From: Lottiidibacillus patelloidae
GTDB taxonomy: Bacteria > Bacillota > Bacilli > Bacillales > SA5d-4
Assembly: GCF_002262935.1 (NCBI RefSeq)
Contig: NZ_NPIA01000002.1
Location: 186,001-250,000, forward strand
Direction: 5' to 3'
DNA: 64,000 nucleotides
Part shown: positions 56,489-64,000 of the stretch, piece by piece
Numbering within the stretch: the first letter of the stretch is position 1
Layout: every line of letters starts with the position of its first letter
Program-made: the position numbers and the translations under genes
The notes under the pieces: model-generated
Databases searched by the model: none
Told to the model about the DNA's origin: nothing
What the model saw: the letters and a program-made list of their open reading frames with translations, nothing else

Positions 56489-56588
56489 TTGTGGATAAAA
56501 TTATACACATTTTCCCACTTGATACCATTCGTTTTTTTACATTTATAAACAACTTACCCACAATTTATCCACTATTTCCTGTGGATAT
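56489..56588. promoter_or_regulatory. DnaA-box cluster upstream of sda
   Basis: Five 9-mers close to TTATCCACA lie in 100 bases: a perfect one on the minus strand (56490-56498), TTATACACA (56501-56509), TTACCCACA (56554-56562), TTATCCACT (56565-56573) and a minus-strand TGTGGATAT (56580-56588). In B. subtilis DnaA boxes before sda couple its transcription to replication initiation. The gap 56358-56701 holds nothing else. Confidence 0.85.
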
Positions 56589-56701
56589 AAGAACGGTTGT
56601 TCTTCATTTTATTTCATGGTAAGCTATGTTCACACCGACGAAACTTACCATTATATGTTATAAAATACACATTATGATAAATTAATTTTTGGAGGGGTAA
56701 A

Positions 56702-56839
56702 ATGCGCATCCTATCAGACCAAATGCTGTTAGACTCATATGCAAAAGCACTTGAACTAAAGTTAAGTAAAGAGTTTATTTTACTTATTGAAAAAGAAATA
56801 GATCGTCGTCAATTAAACGTCCACTTAAAAATCTCCTGA
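56702..56839 (+). CDS. sda: Sporulation checkpoint protein Sda (KinA inhibitor)
   Basis: 45 residues from ATG 56702, behind GGAGGGG, to TGA at 56839. MRILSDQMLLDSYAKALEL followed by SKEFILLIEKEIDRR gives the two-helix hairpin of Sda. The LSDQMLLDSY and EFILLIEKEI positions match the kinase-binding face. Sda blocks autophosphorylation of KinA and so stops sporulation while replication is disturbed. The DnaA-box cluster upstream fits that regulation. The next gene is on the opposite strand. Confidence 0.93.
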   Translation: MRILSDQMLLDSYAKALELKLSKEFILLIEKEIDRRQLNVHLKIS

Positions 56840-56864
56840 GCCAAATTAGGCTCTATTTTTTTTG
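56838..56864. terminator. Terminator of sda
   Basis: GAGCC (56838-56842) pairs with GGCTC (56849-56853), followed by TATTTTTTTT on the plus strand. It begins in the stop codon of sda and overlaps the end of the converging gene. Confidence 0.85.
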
Positions 56865-57326
56865 TAGAAATTTGTCCAATATCTCCTCTCTCTTTTGAGG
56901 ATTGACTGAACGCTTTTTACTTAGCTGTTTTGCAAGTCGATAATGTCTTGGTTTAGTAAAAACCTCTACTGCTATATCTTTGTTAGCCATAATTGCTGTT
57001 AATTCACTTTTAATCATTTCACTATGTGGTCTTGAAAAACGCTTCGGCTTTACGGCTATATAGTACTTATCTTTTTGTCTTAATACAACGGCATCATTAA
57101 TATGTTTGTGACTTAATATTTCAGATAAAATCCCCTCTTCAACTAAGGAGCTGTTCATTAAGGCAACTCCCATACTAATATTGTTCATTTGGCTTGCTCG
57201 ATAATATTCCCTCGGAGCAAATGGTTTCTCTTGATCATCAATTTTATAAATAGACTGCTCAAATGTCTCACAACTAATTAGTACAGGTAATATAAGTACC
57301 ATAATTAAAATCGTCTTTTTGTTCAT
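56853..57326 (-). CDS. YhcN/YlaJ-family spore lipoprotein
   Basis: 157 residues. The signal peptide ends in the lipobox PVLISC (Cys19). The mature part has DAVVLRQKDKYYIAVKPKRF and IKSELTAIMANKDIAVEVF (about 106-124). Those strand-helix-strand blocks resemble the YhcN/YlaJ domain of spore coat or cortex lipoproteins; assignment is by pattern and the YlaJ name is not certain. It is likely made in sporulation. No gene follows in its operon. Confidence 0.75.
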   Translation of the reverse strand: MNKKTILIMVLILPVLISCETFEQSIYKIDDQEKPFAPREYYRASQMNNISMGVALMNSSLVEEGILSEILSHKHINDAVVLRQKDKYYIAVKPKRFSRPHSEMIKSELTAIMANKDIAVEVFTKPRHYRLAKQLSKKRSVNPQKREEILDKFLQKK

Positions 57327-57419
57327 TATAATTAATCCTCCTATTTTTTTTGCAATTTTTTCTTAGTTTCTTCCTATTTAATAAAATCATTCCCTCTTTT
57401 ATAATCATGCGCAGTTTAG

Positions 57420-57449
57420 TTGATAATTGGACACTTTTGTGCGTAAAAT
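57420..57449 (+). promoter_or_regulatory. Candidate sigma-A promoter of the mrp operon
   Basis: TTGATA (57420-57425) and TAAAAT (57444-57449) are 18 bases apart, 46 bases before the mrpA start. No other operator was seen. Confidence 0.45.
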
Positions 57450-57494
57450 AAAGTATTGTATCTATGTTTTTTAGGATTTTTTAGGAGGAGTTTC

Positions 57495-59831
57495 ATGCTA
57501 CATCTAGTGATTTTTATCCCTTTTTTATTTGCATTAATTATTCCTTTGTTGCGAACAAAACTTAGCAACATCCACTTAGGGTGGTTTGTTTTAGCTGTTC
57601 CAGTCTTACTTTTTACATATTTTATTAGCTTTTTAGAAAAGATGATCCAAGGAGAAAAGATTCATTCTACCCTAAACTGGATTCCATCGTTGGACATTAA
57701 TTTTGTTTTTGTAATTGATGGACTAAGTATGCTTTTTTCATTACTAATAACAGGTATTGGCTCTTTAGTCGTTCTTTATTCCATTTTTTACTTAAATAAA
57801 AAAGAAAATCTAGGACATTTTTACTTTTATCTTTTATTATTCATGGGTGCAATGCTCGGAGTTGTCCTATCTGATAACATATTTGTTCTCTATATGTTCT
57901 GGGAATTCACAAGTATTTCTTCATTCTTATTAATTGGTTTTTGGTTTCATCGTGAAAAGTCACGATATGGTGCCTTAAAGTCGATGTTAATAACAGTATT
58001 TGGAGGTCTAGCCTTATTCGCAAGCTTCCTTTTAATGAGTATTACAACGGGATCGACTAGTATTAGAGAAATCATTTTAAATAGTGAGGCAATTATTAAC
58101 AGTAACTATTTTGTATTAATCTTAATCTTATTTTTATTAGGAGCATTTACAAAGTCCGCACAATTTCCATTCCATACTTGGCTACCTGATGCGATGGAAG
58201 CACCAACACCAGTAAGTGCGTACTTACATTCAGCTACGATGGTAAAAGCAGGAATTTATTTAGTCGCTCGCTTTTTCTTAGTTTTCCAAGGAGAACAGCT
58301 TTTTGCAATAATAGTTTCTGTTTTTGGAATTGTTACGTTAGCATGGGGCTCATTTATGGCGGTTCGCCAAACTGACTTAAAAGGAATTTTAGCTTTTTCG
58401 ACCATAAGTCAGCTCGGGATGATCATGGCGATGCTTGGATTCGGTGCAGGCTATGAAAATAAAGTAGCCATTGTTGCTGCCGTATTTCATATTTTTAACC
58501 ATGCCACATTTAAAGGGAGCTTGTTTATGGTCGCAGGAATAATTGATCATGAAACTGGTACACGTGATATACGCAGACTAGGTGGCTTATACACATTCAT
58601 GCCAATTACAGCGACACTTGCTTTCTTTGGAACGTTTTCGATGGCAGGTTTCCCATTACCAGTTTTCAACGGGTTCTTAAGTAAAGAAATGTTTTTTAAA
58701 GCTGCTATTTTAGATAATGTTTTAGACATTTCTATTTTAATTCCTATTTTGGCTGTAATCGGGAGTATCTTTACATTCGTTTATTCGATGATTCTTTTCT
58801 TTAAACCGTTTACTGGCAAGGAAAATATGTTAGATAGACAGCCACACGAAGCACCAATTGGCTTGTTAGTTTCGCCAGCTATATTAGTATCATTCATTAT
58901 AATTATTGGTTTGTTGCCTAACATTATTAGTGAGCCGATATTAGCTCCTGCTGTTTCGGCAATTAATGGAGAAATTCCATTGATAAATATACATTTTTGG
59001 CATGGATTTACTAATATTCCGATTTGGATGTCATTTACTGTTGTTGTCATTGGTACTTTGCTCTTCCGTTATCGAGACAAGTGGACACCGTTTTATAACG
59101 TATTTCCAGGGCGTTGGAGTGCGGCAAATGTCTATGATTATCTTGTAAATAACACTTTTACATTTGCTAAATCTGTTACTTCATTTTTTATGACAGGATC
59201 AATTCGAAATTACTTGTCAATCATTCTCGGATTTTTAATCGGTACTCTTGCTGTAACAATTTACATTACTGATGGTTTTGCTGTTTCTTATGATGATTTG
59301 GCTCCAATAACATGGCCAGTTGCCTTTACAGGAATAACGATGGTGTTTGCTTCAATTGCGACGATATTTATGAAAAATCGCATTGCTGCAATATTAGTAC
59401 TTGGAGTAGTAGGTTATGGGTTATCCATCTTATTCGTTTTCTTTAAAGCACCAGACTTAGCTTTAACACAGCTTATCATTGAAACAGTAACTGTCGCTTT
59501 GTTTTTACTTTGTTTCTACCATTTACCAGACTTAACGAAAACGAAAGAGTCGCTGAGTAGAAAAACGTTAAATATTGTGATTTCCTTATCAGCAGGTTTT
59601 ATTGTAACAATCATCGCTATCGCTTCACATAGCTTCAAAAAGTTCGATGCAATCTCGGAGTATTTCATCGAAACTTCTGTATCATTAGGTGGAGGACATA
59701 ATATCGTTAATGTCATTTTAGTGGATATGCGTGGATTAGATACGCTATTTGAGATAACCGTATTAGGAATAGCAGCTTTAGCTATTATTAGCATGATTAA
59801 GCTGCGTAAAAAAGAGGAGGTAGACTCATAA
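57495..59831 (+). CDS. mrpA: Na+/H+ antiporter subunit A (MrpA)
   Basis: 778 residues from ATG 57495, behind AGGAGGAG; the in-frame start at 57456 lies before this site. About 20 membrane helices. The NuoL-like core has WLPDAMEAPTPVSAYLHS (about 233-250), with the Lys and Glu of the proton path, and GILAFSTISQLGMIMAMLG (about 296-314). The C-terminal MrpA region has VNVILVDMRGLDTLFE (about 736-751). It is the largest subunit of the multi-protein antiporter that exports Na+ in exchange for H+. It ends in TAATG, sharing a base with mrpC; there is no mrpB between. Confidence 0.95.
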   Translation: MLHLVIFIPFLFALIIPLLRTKLSNIHLGWFVLAVPVLLFTYFISFLEKMIQGEKIHSTLNWIPSLDINFVFVIDGLSMLFSLLITGIGSLVVLYSIFYLNKKENLGHFYFYLLLFMGAMLGVVLSDNIFVLYMFWEFTSISSFLLIGFWFHREKSRYGALKSMLITVFGGLALFASFLLMSITTGSTSIREIILNSEAIINSNYFVLILILFLLGAFTKSAQFPFHTWLPDAMEAPTPVSAYLHSATMVKAGIYLVARFFLVFQGEQLFAIIVSVFGIVTLAWGSFMAVRQTDLKGILAFSTISQLGMIMAMLGFGAGYENKVAIVAAVFHIFNHATFKGSLFMVAGIIDHETGTRDIRRLGGLYTFMPITATLAFFGTFSMAGFPLPVFNGFLSKEMFFKAAILDNVLDISILIPILAVIGSIFTFVYSMILFFKPFTGKENMLDRQPHEAPIGLLVSPAILVSFIIIIGLLPNIISEPILAPAVSAINGEIPLINIHFWHGFTNIPIWMSFTVVVIGTLLFRYRDKWTPFYNVFPGRWSAANVYDYLVNNTFTFAKSVTSFFMTGSIRNYLSIILGFLIGTLAVTIYITDGFAVSYDDLAPITWPVAFTGITMVFASIATIFMKNRIAAILVLGVVGYGLSILFVFFKAPDLALTQLIIETVTVALFLLCFYHLPDLTKTKESLSRKTLNIVISLSAGFIVTIIAIASHSFKKFDAISEYFIETSVSLGGGHNIVNVILVDMRGLDTLFEITVLGIAALAIISMIKLRKKEEVDS

Positions 59832-60169
59832 TGGAAATATTCATGTCAATCGTATCAGGATGTTTAGTGGCTGCAGGAGTTTACCTTCTCTTACAGCGAC
59901 AAATACTAAAAATAATTATTGGTACAGCAATCCTTTCGCACGCTGCCCATTTATTAATATTAACGATGGGAAAATTAGACCGAGGAGCACCACCGATTAT
60001 TAAAGATGGAATTACAAAATATGCTGACCCGCTGCCACAGGCACTTATTTTAACTTCTATCGTAATTAGTTTTGGAGTGACATCATACTTACTCGTCCTT
60101 GCTTATCGAACTTACAATGAAAATAGGACGGACAATATGGAACAATTAAGGGGAACAGATAATGAGTAA
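59831..60169 (+). CDS. mrpC: Na+/H+ antiporter subunit C (MrpC)
   Basis: 112 residues, NuoK-like, three membrane helices. LLQRQILKIIIGTAILSHAA with the conserved small helix and the block DPLPQALILTSIVISFGVTS (about 68-87) identify the subunit. The start codon overlaps the mrpA stop and is served by GAGGAGG. It overlaps mrpD by 8 bases. Confidence 0.95.
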   Translation: MEIFMSIVSGCLVAAGVYLLLQRQILKIIIGTAILSHAAHLLILTMGKLDRGAPPIIKDGITKYADPLPQALILTSIVISFGVTSYLLVLAYRTYNENRTDNMEQLRGTDNE

Positions 60170-61631
60170 TTTAGTTATTTTACCTATATTGCTTCCTTTA
60201 CTCATCGGAGCAGTATTAATCTTTTTCAATAAAAAAATTGTGTTAGCAAGAGTAATCACTACCATTACACTTTTAGTAAATATCTCTAGTTCTACCTATT
60301 TACTAGCATATGTATATAACAATGGCACACTAATTCTCGAGACGGGTAATTGGGTTGCACCGTTTGGTATTATTCTTGTAGCGGATGGCTTAGCTACATT
60401 ACTTCTCGTTACAACTAACCTAATTGCTTTTGCCTGTTTGTTATATACATTCCGTTCCTTAGATAGTGAACGTGAGCAATTTTATTTTTATACGTTTTTC
60501 TTAATGTTAATTACTGGTGTATCAGGGGCATTTTTAACTGGAGATTTATTTAACTTATTTGTATTCTTTGAAGTATTACTAATGGCTTCTTATGGCCTAA
60601 TCGTTCTCGGAGGTACAAAAGCACAATTAAGAGAGTCGTTAAAATATGTACTAATTAACTTAATTTCATCTATTTTATTCGTTATTACTGTTGCATTTTT
60701 ATATTCTGTTACTGGAACTGTAAATATGGCTCAATTAGCTGAACGAGTAGGTGAAGTTGGCCAATCAGGAATCTTAACGACAATTGCAATATTATTGTTT
60801 GTTGTTTTTGCAACAAAAGGGGCATTATTTCCGCTATACTTTTGGCTACCAAAATCGTATAGCATTCCTCCAACAGTAATTTCTGCATTATTTGGTGCTC
60901 TACTTACCAAGGTTGGCGTCTATTCAATCTTACGAGTATTTACATTAATCTTTGTTTACGACTCGATTACACATGATCTATTTATTTGGTTAGCAGGCTT
61001 TACCATGGTTTTAGGAGTTCTTGGAGCTCTTTCAACTAATAATATAAAACTTATCATTGCCTACAACATTATCCCAGCAATCGGGTTTATGATGTTAGGA
61101 ATAGGTGTATTTACTGCAACATCAATAGCTGGTACTGTTTTTTATTTGCTCCATGACATGGTAGTAAAAGCTGCTCTTTTCTTATTAGTAGGAGCAATTA
61201 TTATTGCTAGTGGTACTTCTGATTTACGGAAAATGGGCGGTTTGTTAGCCACGCACCCATTGTTAAGCTGGTTGTTTTTCATCGCAGCGTTAACATTAGT
61301 TGGAATTCCACCTTTTAGTGGTTTCATTGGAAAGCTGTTATTATTAAAAAGTGCATTTGAAGAAGGATACATCATTATCGCGATTACCGGCTTAGTAACT
61401 AGCTTATTAATTTTATTATCTGTAATTCGAATCTTTATTGGCGCTATTTGGGGTAAACCTGTTGAAACAAACAAAAAAGTTCCAACATCTTTATTACTTC
61501 CAATTTCATTATTAGTACTATTATCAATCATGCTTGGCGTAGGTGGGGAATATATTTATCCGTATGTACAACAAGTGGCAGATCAATTGATAGATCCAAG
61601 TAATTACATACAATCTGTATTAAAGGGGTAA
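60162..61631 (+). CDS. mrpD: Na+/H+ antiporter subunit D (MrpD)
   Basis: 489 residues, about 14 membrane helices, NuoN/NuoM-like. LTGDLFNLFVFFEVLLMASY (about 127-146) has the functional Glu, and GALFPLYFWLPKSYSIPPTV (about 213-232) has the conserved Lys and Pro region. FSGFIGKLLLLKSAFEEGY follows near 390. It works with MrpA in ion translocation. An antisense open frame at 61142-61531 is a shadow. Confidence 0.95.
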   Translation: MSNLVILPILLPLLIGAVLIFFNKKIVLARVITTITLLVNISSSTYLLAYVYNNGTLILETGNWVAPFGIILVADGLATLLLVTTNLIAFACLLYTFRSLDSEREQFYFYTFFLMLITGVSGAFLTGDLFNLFVFFEVLLMASYGLIVLGGTKAQLRESLKYVLINLISSILFVITVAFLYSVTGTVNMAQLAERVGEVGQSGILTTIAILLFVVFATKGALFPLYFWLPKSYSIPPTVISALFGALLTKVGVYSILRVFTLIFVYDSITHDLFIWLAGFTMVLGVLGALSTNNIKLIIAYNIIPAIGFMMLGIGVFTATSIAGTVFYLLHDMVVKAALFLLVGAIIIASGTSDLRKMGGLLATHPLLSWLFFIAALTLVGIPPFSGFIGKLLLLKSAFEEGYIIIAITGLVTSLLILLSVIRIFIGAIWGKPVETNKKVPTSLLLPISLLVLLSIMLGVGGEYIYPYVQQVADQLIDPSNYIQSVLKG

Positions 61632-61635
61632 GCTA

Positions 61636-62112
61636 ATGGCTTTTCAAATTTTGATTAATTTAGTAATAGCTATTATTTGGATGTTTCTAAATGAAAGCTA
61701 TTATTTTATCGACTTTGTATTAGGTTATTTGTTAGGAATTTGGCTATTATTTTTATTACGCCGCTTTATTCCTGGTGAATTTTATTTCAAACGAGTATAT
61801 GCGATTGTATACTTAATCTTCTTATTTTTAAAAGAACTTATCTTAGCAAATATTGAAGTTTTAAAACTAGTTTATAAACCTAAAATGACACTCGAACCAG
61901 GCATTTTTGCGTTACCTACTGAATTAAAAACAAACTGGGAAATTACGTTGCTTGCCAACTTAATAACGCTAACGCCTGGTACGCTATCTGTTACACTTTC
62001 TAATGACAATAAGTTAATTTATATTCATGCTGTTGATATTTCAGACGTCGAAGATACAATAAAACAAATTAAGGATTCTTTTGAAAAAGCAATTATGGAG
62101 GTTACAAGATGA
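61636..62112 (+). CDS. mrpE: Na+/H+ antiporter subunit E (MrpE)
   Basis: 158 residues. Two to three N-terminal membrane helices (FVLGYLLGIWLLFLLRRFIP, about 27-46) and a soluble C-terminal part starting TNWEITLLANLITLTPGTLS (about 97-116) with HAVDISDVEDTIKQIK. MrpE is required for normal complex function. It ends in ATGA, overlapping mrpF. Confidence 0.95.
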   Translation: MAFQILINLVIAIIWMFLNESYYFIDFVLGYLLGIWLLFLLRRFIPGEFYFKRVYAIVYLIFLFLKELILANIEVLKLVYKPKMTLEPGIFALPTELKTNWEITLLANLITLTPGTLSVTLSNDNKLIYIHAVDISDVEDTIKQIKDSFEKAIMEVTR

Positions 62113-62399
62113 GTGACTTACTTACGAACGTAACGCTGATTTGCTTAATTTTATTAGGGGCTTGTATGCTTTTATTACTTTACAGAGTAATCATCGGACC
62201 ATCAAATCCTGACCGAGCTGTAGCACTCGACACAATAGGTGTTATTATTATTGCAATGAGTGGGCTTTTAGCGATTTTAACAGAGACTACTTACTTTAAT
62301 GACATTATTTTATTAGTTGGTATTTTAACTTTTATCGGTACTGTCGCATTGGCGAAATTTTTAGAAAAGGGTGTTATAATTGAGCGAGATCGTAATTAG
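62109..62399 (+). CDS. mrpF: Na+/H+ antiporter subunit F (MrpF)
   Basis: 96 residues, three membrane helices. GPSNPDRAVALDTIGVIIIA (about 31-50) is the family motif with the conserved Asp residues. It is a small membrane subunit; in B. subtilis MrpF has also been linked to bile salt (cholate) efflux. It overlaps mrpG by 20 bases. Confidence 0.95.
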   Translation: MSDLLTNVTLICLILLGACMLLLLYRVIIGPSNPDRAVALDTIGVIIIAMSGLLAILTETTYFNDIILLVGILTFIGTVALAKFLEKGVIIERDRN

Positions 62400-62730
62400 T
62401 ATATGTATCATTATCGGCACCTTTTTTATTATTTCTAGCGTGATCGGAATATTGCGTTTTCCTGATCTTTATACTCGCTTACATGCCGCTTCTAAAAGTG
62501 GGACATTAGGTGTTGCTAGTATATTAATTGGTTCATTCCTATATTTTCTCTTATTTGAGAATATTTTCAGCGGGAAGTTACTACTTGGAATTGTTTTTGT
62601 TTTATTAACTGCACCTGTTGCCAGTCATATGCTTGCAAGAGCTGCTTATCGAAGTGGCGTACCAATGTGGGAAAAAAGTGTGCAAGATGATTTGAAAATA
62701 GAAGTTTTAATAAATAACGATGAAAAGTAA
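62380..62730 (+). CDS. mrpG: Na+/H+ antiporter subunit G (MrpG)
   Basis: 116 residues from TTG 62380, inside the end of mrpF. FRFPDLYTRLHAASKSGTLG-like sequence (about 27-46 on the protein) and TAPVASHMLARAAYRSGVPM (about 78-97) are the MrpG marks; three membrane helices. It is the last gene of the operon and is followed by a strong terminator. Confidence 0.94.
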   Translation: MSEIVISICIIIGTFFIISSVIGILRFPDLYTRLHAASKSGTLGVASILIGSFLYFLLFENIFSGKLLLGIVFVLLTAPVASHMLARAAYRSGVPMWEKSVQDDLKIEVLINNDEK

Positions 62731-62731
62731 A

Positions 62732-62769
62732 AAACCAGCACTTGTATGAAAAACTACAAGTGCTGGTTT
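62732..62769. terminator. Bidirectional terminator between mrpG and psd
   Basis: A 15-bp perfect stem: AAACCAGCACTTGTA (62732-62746) with TACAAGTGCTGGTTT (62755-62769), T runs on both sides. Confidence 0.95.
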
Positions 62770-62777
62770 TTCTTATC

Positions 62778-63557
62778 TTATAATAACGTACCAATTTTTT
62801 GGCCGACTGTTACTTCACTATTTTGTTTAAGGTTTGGCAGTAATTCACAAGTTCCTTTTTCTAACAATAGTACAACTGTTGAACCAAAAGAAAAGTAGCC
62901 TACTTCATCGCCTTTGTTAAGTTCATTCGTTTGGTGGGTTGTTTCAATTGTATTAATGTTTAATGCACCAACTTTTACAACAGCTACTTTTTTCCCCTTA
63001 CAATCAATTTCTGTTACGACACGATAGTTTTTTGAAAGTGGGCGCACGCCATATTTTAACCCTGCTTCATTAACTGGGTAAGATTTTTTCCCATACGTCT
63101 TTTGATCTGTTACTGTCCCAGTCACAGGGCTATGAATTCTGTGATAATGACGAGGGCTCAAGTATAATATAATGTATGTGCCATTTTTGTACTTTTCAGC
63201 ACGTTCCTTTGTTCCGACCATTTCATCTAAAGAGTAATCTTGCCCTTTAACATGAAATGAATTATTTTCGGTGATCGTCCCAAAATGAGCTAGCACTCCA
63301 TCAACAGGACTTACTAAGCTATTTTCCTCAGTATGTATTTGACGAGCGTCTTTCTTTAACCCACGAATAAAAAATTGATGTAATGTTTCAAACTCATGTA
63401 ACTCTTTTTCCATCTCGCTTTGGTTAATATGAAACGTCTTAGCAAAAGAAGGAATAATAAATTTACTTACCTTCGAAGTTGCAAATCCCTTCATTATTTT
63501 TGAAATTACTGGTCCTCCTGTTAATTCAACAAATGCACGGTATAACGTTTTTTTCAT
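62778..63557 (-). CDS. psd: Phosphatidylserine decarboxylase
   Basis: 259 residues from ATG 63557, behind GGAGGAAAG; a longer frame to 63617 precedes the binding site. The self-cleavage motif is FGSTVVLLLEKG (Gly-Ser, about 224-235), where the serine becomes the pyruvoyl group. LSPVDGVLAHFG and YLSPRHYHRIHSP (catalytic His, about 133-145) are present. The membrane-associated enzyme makes phosphatidylethanolamine. It is divergent from pssA, which makes its substrate. Confidence 0.96.
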   Translation of the reverse strand: MKKTLYRAFVELTGGPVISKIMKGFATSKVSKFIIPSFAKTFHINQSEMEKELHEFETLHQFFIRGLKKDARQIHTEENSLVSPVDGVLAHFGTITENNSFHVKGQDYSLDEMVGTKERAEKYKNGTYIILYLSPRHYHRIHSPVTGTVTDQKTYGKKSYPVNEAGLKYGVRPLSKNYRVVTEIDCKGKKVAVVKVGALNINTIETTHQTNELNKGDEVGYFSFGSTVVLLLEKGTCELLPNLKQNSEVTVGQKIGTLL

Positions 63558-63662
63558 TTTCTTTCCTCCAAAATAAAATAATAACAACAAACGACATTTT
63601 TCGTGTATAATAAACAAACAATATATCTTCGTAAATTACACCCGCAAAGGAGTGTTTTCCTT

Positions 63663-64000
63663 ATGTTTATCACAGAACGAATAGACAATACAATTAAGAA
63701 AATAAAAGGTCAAGCTGCTAATGCTTTAACAGTATTAAATTTAAGCTTTGGAAGTGCAGCAATTATTTTTTTACTTAACGATAATTTAGTTACAAGTTTT
63801 ATTTTAATACTTTTAGCCGCATTATGCGATAGGTTTGACGGATTAGTTGCAAGAAAGTTAAATATTGTTACTGATTTTGGGAAACAACTGGATTCATTAT
63901 GTGACTTAGTATCATTTGGTATTGCTCCTGCTTTCCTCTTGTATGCTGCCGTGTTACACCAATTTGGTGTTCCAGGCGTCATCTTTACAATAATTTTTGT
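63663..64000 (+). CDS. pssA: CDP-diacylglycerol-serine O-phosphatidyltransferase (partial, cut by window end)
   Basis: 112 codons from ATG 63663, behind AAAGGAG; the rest lies outside the window. The CDP-alcohol phosphotransferase motif D-G-X2-A-R-X8-G-X3-D-X3-D is complete: DGLVARKLNIVTDFGKQLDS followed by LCD (about residues 59-81). The next segments are membrane helices. Pairing with psd and the N-terminal sequence point to phosphatidylserine synthase and not to PgsA or cardiolipin synthase. Confidence 0.9.
   Translation, partial: MFITERIDNTIKKIKGQAANALTVLNLSFGSAAIIFLLNDNLVTSFILILLAALCDRFDGLVARKLNIVTDFGKQLDSLCDLVSFGIAPAFLLYAAVLHQFGVPGVIFTIIF

Noticed and set aside
61142-61531. 129-codon minus-strand frame
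   Set aside because: Antisense to the membrane helices of mrpD; no family pattern.

Overview
The window is a piece of a low-GC Firmicutes chromosome from the family Bacillaceae. The order of its conserved genes is essentially the B. subtilis yqe-yqf block: ispH, yqfO, trmK, cccA, sigA, dnaG, ppsR, ccpN, recO, era, and on to the dnaK operon, lepA, spoIIP, gpr, comE, nadD, aroE, yqeH and sda. Sporulation genes (spoIIP, gpr, yqfD, yqfC, yqxA, sda, a YhcN/YlaJ-type lipoprotein) show a spore former. An Mrp antiporter operon would suit a salt- or alkali-tolerant species, but the species cannot be fixed from this sequence. No rRNA, tRNA, IS element or CRISPR array was seen.

Layout. 1-146 is the end of ispH. 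280-7660 is an accessory island of 13 small genes, all on the minus strand, inserted between the convergent core genes ispH and yqfO. Nearly every gene is separated from the next by an imperfect palindrome built on TTCGTTAGCTGAA, often with a terminator-like hairpin next to it. 7797-17610 and on to 28977 is housekeeping DNA: tRNA methylation, cytochrome c, sigma-A, primase, PEP synthase regulation, gluconeogenic repression, RecO/Era, cytidine deaminase, undecaprenol kinase, YbeY, PgpH, PhoH, flotillin/NfeD and S21. 29229-38044 is the heat-shock operon hrcA-grpE-dnaK-dnaJ-prmA-rsmE-mtaB with a perfect CIRCE operator. It is split between dnaK and dnaJ by a terminator and about 900 bp of 151-bp structured repeats. 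38089-45391 carries hemW, lepA, an LCP protein, yqxA, spoIIP and gpr. 45559-50282 carries rpsT, holA, yqzM, comEC and comEA. 50367-56839 carries comER, yqeM-rsfS-yqeK-nadD-yhbY-aroE-yqeH-yqeG, and sda behind a DnaA-box cluster. 57495-62730 is an Mrp operon without mrpB. psd and a partial pssA close the window.

The two strongest signals outside ordinary genes are these. (1) The ispH-yqfO island looks like an array of single-gene units, each a gene followed by a terminator and a palindrome, with no integrase in view. (2) The dnaK-dnaJ repeats each fold into one long hairpin. Their arms differ between copies by compensating changes, and one copy sits inside the apical loop of another, as if these elements insert into each other.

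Against the B. subtilis gene order, glyQS (between recO and ccpN), comEB (between comEA and comEC) and mrpB (between mrpA and mrpC) are missing. ppsR and comEA appear to start at ATT and ATA codons placed correctly behind good ribosome binding sites.
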